In this document: positions 57,313 to 64,000 of the stretch, in pieces
How the letters are laid out: each line of letters begins with the position of its first letter
How positions within the stretch are numbered: position 1 is the stretch's first letter
Translations under genes and position numbers: made by a program
The notes under the pieces: generated by a model
What the model saw: only the letters and a program-made list of their open reading frames with translations
What the model was told of the DNA's origin: nothing
Database searches by the model: none
Assembly (NCBI RefSeq): GCF_023898315.1
Contig: NC_064616.1
Coordinates: 646,160,974 to 646,224,973 of the forward strand
DNA length: 64,000 nt
Source of the DNA: Schistocerca nitens
Lineage: Eukaryota > Arthropoda > Insecta > Orthoptera > Acrididae
Direction: 5' to 3'

Positions 57313-57892
57313 ATGAGCAATAACTGTAGGTCCATCCAGCTGCATGAAGAGAAATGTTCTCATGTTATTGCTAACACACCTAAATGGAGCCCGCTAGGAG
57401 CAAGTGTGTTCTCAAAACCACTGTTTCAACCCAAATATCAACTATTACAGGAGATATTGCAAGGTGCAGATGGTGTGACATACACAACATTCACTGAAAC
57501 AGTGATATCCCCCACCAGAAATGTAAAGTCAAACACTGTGGGAAAAAAGGGTAATTCGAAGATATTTCTATTTTGGTCTTATATGGGCGCGGACGTGTTT
57601 TATTGGAGACAGAATATACTAGAATTCCAAAACAGTTGGCAAGAGATAATGTAAACCTCACTATAGCCTTCAAACAAGACAATCTGAACTGAAAGCACAT
57701 TTACCAAGCTCATCTAGGAATTGATATGTCATTCAACGAATTTGTAAAGAAATGTGGGGATAGTTGGAGTCACACACAATATGGGTTTCTTGTTGTTGAT
57801 AAAATAATAATACTGTATGATGGTAGGTATAACAAAACTTTCAAGAGGTTCTATATACAGAGTGCACATTTTGACGAAGACGTAGAAATGTC
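57313..57892 (+). pseudogene. Remnant of a DNA-packaging-type ATPase of Polinton/adintovirus-like elements
   Basis: Three plus-strand pieces lie in the order expected for a packaging ATPase of large DNA transposons and related viruses. The first (57313-57600) has SKPLFQPKYQLLQEIL followed by a TFTETVIS segment. The second, in a different frame (about 57605-57700), has IPKQLARDNVNLTIAFKQD. The third (57726-57892) has MSFNEFVKKCGDSW and YGFLVVDK. Between the first two the region that should carry the Walker B aspartates is degraded, and I see no Walker A loop upstream, so the gene is dead and incomplete. A stop at about 57690 and frame changes confirm this. The foldback at 57893 cuts the 3' end. 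The family call rests on my recognition of motif order and is not verified. Confidence 0.5.
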
Positions 57893-59440
57893 CCGAAAAC
57901 TACATATAAAATAAAAAAGTTATAATTTCACTGTGTTTGTCTGGGAATGGGACATCAAACGATATCACACTCGACCTGCCAGCCCACCCCCTGCGTCGGT
58001 GGCAAGGGACAACTTTGAATTCTTCAATGGGATCCCTTGTTTTTTGTTGCAGATTACGATTCTACGACATACACTACATACGTTTTGTCTGATACATTCT
58101 CTGCCGGCCGAAGTAGCCGTGCGGTTAAAGGCGCTGCAGTCTGGAACCGCAAGACCGCTACGGTCGCAGGTTCGAATCCTGCCTCGGGCATGGATGTTTG
58201 TGATGTCCTTAGGTTAGTTAGGTTTAACTAGTTCTAAGTTCTAGGGGACTAATGACCTCAGCAGTTGAGTCCCATAGTGCTCAGAGCCATTTGAACCATA
58301 CATTCTCTTCTTTTCGCCACAGATGGCGCTGTAATTGCAGGAACAGAAACGGGTACACACTCGTAATATATGACACGCTACTTAATGACCCTTGAATATC
58401 CAATGTGATGCTTGTCCCGACCTCCACACTGCGAGGTAGCGCAGGCCAATACTTCATAACTTGTAATTGGGAACCCCACTCGCAACGTTGTATTCCTCTG
58501 ACTTATTGAACAGGGGACTGCTCGACGTGCCACTGTGGCCATGTGGAGAACTATGACGTATTGTAACAGGCAGTACACTGTCACCAGTGCAGTATTAATT
58601 GCCTGCACAGCTACTTATCAGATGTGCAAGTGGACCATGAATGTTGCAACTACAGAAGAAAAAAGTGAAATAATCCTCATTCATGGAGAATGTAGGAGAA
58701 ATTTTTGCCTTGTATATCGCGCGTTTTCCAGAGAAAGCCCCCCCCCCCCCCCCCTCGTTCATTCTTTTACAAGGTTGTGACGCCTTTATGTCTGATGGCA
58801 GTGTACAGACTGAGGAATACGAAAGCCCATACCAGTTTCTTTGGCGCTTCAGTGTATAACGTGTACCAGCAAGTGCCAAGACACGGTCGACCGCATCAGA
58901 AACCCCTGTGCTGACATTCCTGCAGATATGCTTCTGTCCTGTGTATGGTCATTTGAAAAGCGGATCAGTAAGTGTACTGAGGTTGGCGGTACTACTTTTG
59001 AACACTTACTACAATTGGAAAAGTAGAGCAGATTCATGGCCACAGTGGTGCGTCAAGTAGTCCCCTGTTCGATATGTCAGGAGAATACAATGTTGCGAAT
59101 GGGGTTTCCAATTAGAAGTTATGAAATACTGGCCTGTCATGCCCCGACAGCATGGAGGTTGGGTCCCACGTGCCATTAGATATTCATTGGCCATTGAGTA
59201 GCATGTCGTAAATTACGTTTGTGTACCCATTTATATTAGTCCAATTATAGCGCCATTTGCGGCGAAACGAAGACAAAACGTATGTAGAATAGTAATCTAC
59301 AATAAAAACCGAGGTTCCCATTGAAGATGTCTAGCACAGGATGGTCTGGCGGGTCGAGTGTGGTATCATTGGATGTTCCCCTCCGAGACAAACAAACTGA
59401 AATTATAACTTTTTTTGATCTGATGTGTAGTTTTCGAGCT
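57893..59440. mobile_element. Foldback derivative of a DD41D-type transposon
   Basis: The left arm (57893-58543, interrupted by a SINE) and the right arm (59035-59440) are inverted copies: for example GTTATAATTTCACTGTGTTTG versus the mirror of CAAACAAACTGAAATTATAAC, and CAGGGGACTGCTCGACGTGC versus its mirror near 59064. The 491-bp loop (58544-59034) keeps two ends of a transposase gene: an N-terminal HTH start (EEKSEIILIHGECRR, like EQKLDIILIYGECH in the element at 61184-63729) and a C-terminal GGTTFEHLLQLEK. The catalytic middle is gone. A C run at 58739-58754 lies in the loop. Confidence 0.72.
58103..58297 (+). mobile_element. tRNA-derived SINE (family 1), full length, with perfect TSD
   Basis: GCCGGCCGAAGTAGCCGTGC head, GGTTCGAATCC B box, and full tail CAGAGCCATTTGAACC. 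ATACATTCTCT flanks both sides (58092-58102, 58298-58308). Stem-loop 58245-58273: GGGACT / AGTCCC with loop AATGACCTCAGCAGTTG, identical to the loop of the LINE at 2474-2504. It sits in the left arm of the foldback but not in the right arm, so it arrived after the inverted duplication. Confidence 0.92.
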
Positions 59441-61177
59441 ACGGAAACATGGCGCCACGCTCTCCGATTGGCCGTGGGATTGCCCTGTTGCCGCTCATTG
59501 GTTGACGGGCAGCTCGCTCCGTCACTGCCCCAACGTCGTACGCACACGTGTCAAATAGGTCTTGCTGTTTGTCTCCACTTCACGTCAGGGCATTCACACG
59601 TAAGCCTCGCTTCGGAGGACACACACGTCACCTGCGATTTAGTCACTAGTAGGCATGGCAGCACAGTATACGTTTGAAGAACAACGAGATATGGTTTTTG
59701 TCTATGGACTAGCCGACGGTAACGAGCATTAAGCTCGATGGTTGTATGAGGAACGGTACCCAGCAAAACGCCACTCCCACCCACAAACGTTTACAGCAGT
59801 TCACCGGCGACTTGGCAAAACAGGCTCGTTAGCGGGATATCATGGTGATGCTGGAAGACCTCGAACACGACGGGAGGGTGCATTTGAAGAGACTGTTCTC
59901 GAGCGCCTCGAGGATGCACCTACGACGAGTACTCGAGCGGTTGGACACGACATGGGGGTCACTCATTGGTTAGTCAGGGAGGTTATGAGGGATGACGGCC
60001 AGCATCCATTTAGTTTCCACCCTGGCCCTGACCTAAGTCCTGTGGCGGACTATGAACACAAGCTAGGGTATAGCCGGTGGTTCCTGCGACGTGTTGCACG
60101 AGATCTCAACTTCCCCGCCATTGTGTTGTTTACCGACGAATGTACCTTCCATTGGGATGGACTTTAGAACTCTTGAAACGTTCATTATTGGGCAAGGGGA
60201 AATCCTTACGTCACGTACGTCCATGGATACTAGGAACGATTTTCGCTCAACATTTGGGCAGGCATTGTGGGTGACTATCTGACTGGGCCGGTCCATCTAC
60301 CTCCTCGACTTACCGGGGGAAATTACCTTCAATTTTTGCAGGAAACTCTACCCAGCCTACTGGAAGACGTTTCCCTGGACCTGCGGCTACGCATGTGGTT
60401 GCAGTATGATGGGGCGACAGCCCATTACAGTCGTGCTGTGCGCCGATATTTAAATGAACTCTTCGACAGCCGGGCAGTTGGCAGAGGTGCTCGTAGGACA
60501 TGGCCCTCGCGATCACCAGACTTCACGCCACCGGTCTTTTTCCTGTGGGGATTCTTCAAGGTTCTAGTTCACCTACCTGAACGCGAACCACCTAGAAACG
60601 AAGAGGAATTAATGGATCGCATTCAGCATGCCGCCAATCACATCAGGGCAATGCCAGGAATCTTTGAAAGAGTTCAGCAAAACATCGTTCGACGTTACCA
60701 AGCTTTTGTCGCTTCAGAGGGTCGCCAGTTCGAGCACCTGCTTCAAGTAAACAATGTCCTATCTACAAAAAAGTCCCTTTCCAGGGCCGCCACAATTTGT
60801 AAAAGACTTTCTAAACGCGAACTAACAGTTGTTGACGGGTCTGTTCCCGTTATGTCTTATCATGAAACTACAATGGATGTGTTGGGACCTCGGCGGATTC
60901 GGCCCTAGGTCCCCAGAGTGGAAGGTGGGCGCGCTACCACCGAGCGTGCGGGTCGCATTGGAAACATCGCGAACTCCGGCAGGCAAGTCATTCGTGGTCA
61001 TGCGCTGTCCAGAGCATATGGCAACAGGGGAATTCCGCGGCCAATCAGAGCGCATGGCGCCAAGTTTCCGTAGTTTAAAAATTGTGCACTATCGACTACA
61101 CAACATTAGTAATTTTGGTTCCTACAGCCATCAGCTACCAAGGGTTCAAATTTCGTGACAGATTTTTCTTCACCCTG
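59380..61177 (+). mobile_element. Mariner-superfamily (DD41D-type) transposon, left end unclear
   Basis: The right terminus is CACCCTG at 61177 next to TATATA. Subterminal inverted repeats match over about 75 bp (GAGCTACGGAAACATGGCGC near 59435 versus the mirror of GCGCCAAGTTTCCGTAG near 61060). No CAGGGTG terminus is visible on the left, where the element meets the foldback at 57893-59440, so the left boundary is uncertain. Confidence 0.65.
59655..60908 (+). pseudogene. DD41D-type transposase pseudogene
   Basis: One frame runs from the ATG at 59655 (MAAQYTFEEQRDMVFVYGLA) through an HTH region (HRRLGKTGSLAG...GRPRTRREGA) to the nuclease domain: VLFTDECTFHWDG (Asp 161), SLNIWAGIVGDYL, WLQYDGATAHYS (Asp 252), and RSPDFTPPVFFLWG, where the third catalytic Asp (position 294) is replaced by Val. 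The distance from Asp 252 to that position is 41 residues. Four in-frame stops (59730, 60165, 60174, 60231) kill the gene, but there is no frameshift. The frame runs about 45 codons past the usual C-terminus (GRQFEHLLQ), so the normal stop is probably lost too. Confidence 0.85.
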
Positions 61178-61183
61178 TATATA

Positions 61184-63729
61184 CAGGGTGTTTCACCTAA
61201 CTCTGCCACATCAAATATCTCTGGAACAACAATAGATATTCAAAAACAGTTTTCACCAGCATGAACGTACGGCAGGGGCTTAGGAAACCAAATACTATGC
61301 GAAATTTTAAAACTTAAACAAATACTACTTTCAATACAGACTTGTGTGTTTTTAAATGGACATCCCCTATTATTTCGTATGCAATCAATAGCATGAAGAA
61401 TCACAAAAATAATGGCGTTGGTTGCATCGCAATACGTCAATTACATCCCGAGAAATTGTAAAGCGAAGTTGACGCTTGGAATAAATGAAGCGTACAGCAA
61501 GCACACGTCCTGAGAGTCAAGTGTGCACCTCACGCTGCCTGTGTCAGGGGCTCACACAAGGGGAAGGTATGCACAATCCACAGAAATTAACAACTAACAC
61601 GTCCAAAGCAGAGCTAGGTTTTTCAAATTGTAAATGTATGTTTATTCTAGCGAAATGACAACTAGAGCTACAATTAGAAATAACAAACCTGAATTCACTT
61701 TGCTAAACACATTTACTAGTGTCCTGTCGCCCACTGTATTGTTGTGCATTACATCCAGCATAGAAAACACACCCACATCTTGACCAATGAAACTGTGTGT
61801 TTGCAGACGGGTAACGAGAGACTGCTGCACAGATTGCAGAGTTTCTACATACATTGCCGCACACGCCGCAGTAATACGATGTTGCATACCCTCTACTGTC
61901 GCTGGAGGTCCTTGATACACTCTGCCTCTCACTGCACCCCAGAGAAAGAAGTCTAATGGCGTCAAGTCGGGGGACCGTGCTGGCCATCGCACAGTACCTC
62001 CCCGCCCCATCCACCTATTTGGAAATGTCGCATCTAGAAGGTCTCTGGCAACTTTTGCATTGTGTGCGGGACCTCCATCATGTTGGAACCACATTGACAG
62101 ATGAGTTTCCAATCCTAGATCCTCCATGAGGAGCGCTAGTGTGTGTTGAAGAAATGATGCATATCGCTGTCCATTCAATGTTCTACGGTAAAAATAGGGA
62201 CCTAAAAATACAGTTAGCAACGATACCGCACCAAACATTGACACTCCACTGTCGTTGATGAGCAACTTGGCGAATCTAGTAGGGTTTTTGCACGGACTAG
62301 TAGTGCATGTTCCGCATTCACATTACCGTGATTTGTAAATTAAGCTTTGCCCGTAAACAACGTATTGCTTAGGAATACTGGATTACCTTTCAACTGCTGA
62401 AGTGCAAAACAACAGAATGCAATGCGAGATTCAAAGTCATTCCCGTACAGTTCTTGGTGCAGTGAGATATGGGACGGATGTAAGCGATGCCGATGCAAGA
62501 TTCTGCACACACTACTGTGGCTTATTCCTTCAGCTCATGCGATTTCTCGTACACCCACCTGAGGATTGTGCTCTACAGCAGCCAGAACAGCAATTTCGTT
62601 TCCATTGCCAGTCGCTGGCGTTGTACGTCGACGTTCTGTGGGAGCCCAGCTTCTTGTTTCTGTGAGTGTCTTGCAGATGTTGACAATGCTTCGACGTGAC
62701 GGACACCGCCGATCTGTGTAGCGTTCAGCATACAGTGTTACAGCTGCGGTTGCATTTATGTGACATTCGCCATAAATTAAAATAATATCTAGTTTTTGTT
62801 CATTACTGAAGGCCGGCATATCGACTAGATGACGGCAAATGTAACAATCCACAAGAAAACAGGTTTTAATGTGGCAACGTGTGTCAATTACGTTACAGTA
62901 TGACAGCAGTTCAGCAGACCAGATTATGAGACACTTGTACACTGAAGGTAGAGCGTACCGTGGTGATATTGGTATGTTTACGGCTTGATACAGGCGCCAA
63001 TGCAGGCAATCCCTGCTCTGAGCACAGTAGTACATGCGACGCATTACGTCAGAGACTGTGACGTCGTTGCCATCCTTTACAAACCACATATTTAAGAACT
63101 TACGAGGTTTAGAAACGTGAAACCAAGGGTGTTACTACTAAATGTACCTCTAGTTGTCATTTCGCAACAATAAACATTATGTGCAGGACATCCATCATTC
63201 TGACACCGCATTATTTGACTCATTATAAGAGGTGGGCCGGTTCAAGTAAGGTACAGCTCAAGAAGGGGCTAAACTACCCCCCTTTAGGACTGCCATCAAT
63301 GAAATATGGGCCAATGATGTGTTGTCATACAATGCCACACCATACATTAACACTCCACTGACGTAGTACGTCAATCACATTACGATTACCGGCAGCATGA
63401 GGTGCACGCTTGAGTCTCAGGAGGTGCCCTAGCTGTGCACTTCATTTATTTCAAGCGTTAACTTCGCTTCGTAATTTCTAGGGGTGTAATTGAGGTATTC
63501 CGATGCAACCAACGCCATTATTTTTGTGATTGCATACGAAATAATAGGGGGTGTCCATTTAAAAATACACAAGTTTGTGTTGAAAATAGTATTTGTTTAC
63601 CTGTTAAAATTTCGCATAGTATTTGGTTTCCTAAGCCCCTCTGTACGTTCATGCTGGTGAAAACCATTTTTGAATATCTATTGTCGTTCCAGAGATATTT
63701 GAGGTGGCAGAGTTAGGTGCGACACCCTG
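61184..63729 (-). mobile_element. Mariner-superfamily (DD41D-type) transposon with ~330-bp TIRs
   Basis: The termini are CAGGGTGTTTCACCTAACTC (left) and the mirror of CAGGGTGTCGCACCTAACTC (right). The inverted repeats continue inward for roughly 330 bp with few differences, to about 61440 and 63440 and patchily beyond. The flanks are TA-rich: TATATA at 61178-61183 and TATATATA at 63730-63737. The transposase pseudogene is on the minus strand. Confidence 0.88.
61642..62819 (-). pseudogene. DD41D-type transposase pseudogene (minus strand)
   Basis: The start is probably the Met at 62819 (MPAFSNEQKLDIILIYGE). The HTH half is in one frame down to a stop at about 62535; the next segment (SHSSVCRILHRHRLHP) continues it. 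The first catalytic motif reads LFTGKA, with Gly instead of Asp, followed by a stop. Frame changes near 62260-62290 lead to the last frame (61642-62265): SMWFQHDGGPAHN (second Asp) and SPDLTPLDFFLWG (third Asp, 41 residues later). The gene is inactive by several independent lesions. Confidence 0.85.
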
Positions 63730-63733
63730 TATA

Positions 63734-63880
63734 TATATCAAACAATGTTTTGCATCACCCCAGTTCCCAGAACTCCTGAAGATAGACGTTGACTGTGGAT
63801 GTTGTCGCCCAAAGATGTAAACAACCATGCATGAGCAGCGCCTTTTAGATGGAGGGGGTCCGACAGCCGATCAGTTCCAG
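63734..63880 (+). mobile_element. Left end of a Tc1-like element (tentative)
   Basis: TCAAACAATGTTTTGCATCA after a TA run, then CCCAGAACTCCTGAAGATAG, resembles the start of a Tc1-like family. The interior is outside the window or displaced by the SINE that follows. No coding sequence is visible. Confidence 0.4.
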
Positions 63881-64000
63881 TGGTGGTGGTGGTGGTGGTT
63901 AGTGTTTAACGTCCCGTTGACAACGAGGTCATTAGAGAAGGAGCGCAAGCTCGGGTTAGGGAAGGATTGGGAAGGAAATCGGCCGTGCCCTTTCAAAGGA
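63881..64000 (-). mobile_element. tRNA-derived SINE (family 4), cut by the window end, with (TGG)n tail
   Basis: GTGTTTAACGTCCCGTTGAC and CGGCCGTGCCCTTTCAAAGG match the copy at 21672-21924 (3' part first, minus orientation). A (TGG)n run at 63881-63899 is its tail. The tRNA-like head lies beyond the window. Confidence 0.85.

Overview
This window looks like intergenic or intronic DNA from a large, repeat-rich arthropod genome. An orthopteran (grasshopper or locust type) is most likely, because the short tRNA-headed SINEs, the Tc1/mariner families and the LINE tails resemble the repeats of acridid genomes; that placement is inference from remembered repeat families, not a search. I find no convincing host protein-coding gene, rRNA operon, tRNA gene or CRISPR array. 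Nearly all recognisable content is mobile DNA.

Layout. 0-8 kb: a SINE with perfect target-site duplications, a 5'-truncated LINE with an uninterrupted ~1,165-codon endonuclease/RT/RNase H frame (2448-6110), an RTE-like LINE remnant, and two SINEs, one carrying a 78-bp (CA)n expansion. 9-18 kb: a mariner foldback, a Tc1-like element with both terminal repeats (10879-12562) broken by a SINE, and an old Tc1-like element split by a CR1-like LINE. 18.7-19.3 kb: a homopurine minisatellite. 21-27 kb: a LINE tail split by a SINE, a Tc1-like remnant split by a foldback insert, and an inverted SINE pair. 29-33 kb: two large palindromes and two 3' stubs of the CR1-like LINE. 33-45 kb: AT-rich, almost nothing recognisable. 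45-54 kb: two almost identical Tc1-like elements with intact transposase frames (45338-46759, 52467-53888) flank a 5S-rRNA-derived SINE, a tRNA SINE and a decayed mariner split by a LINE. 54-57 kb: an inverted transposase duplication and a SINE cluster. 56.6-57.9 kb: a broken frame resembling the DNA-packaging ATPase of Polinton/adintovirus-type elements. 57.9-64 kb: a foldback derivative and two DD41D-type transposons joined end to end at TATATA, then a Tc1-like end and a SINE cut by the window edge.

How the parts work together. The LINE at 2.4-6.1 kb and several tRNA-SINE families carry the same 3' stem-loop: same loop length, near-identical loop, stems that differ by paired changes. This suggests the LINE machinery mobilises the SINEs. 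The two intact Tc1-like copies could in principle supply transposase to related terminal repeats. Seven inverted duplications, several built from transposase 3' halves or SINEs, point to recurrent palindrome formation.
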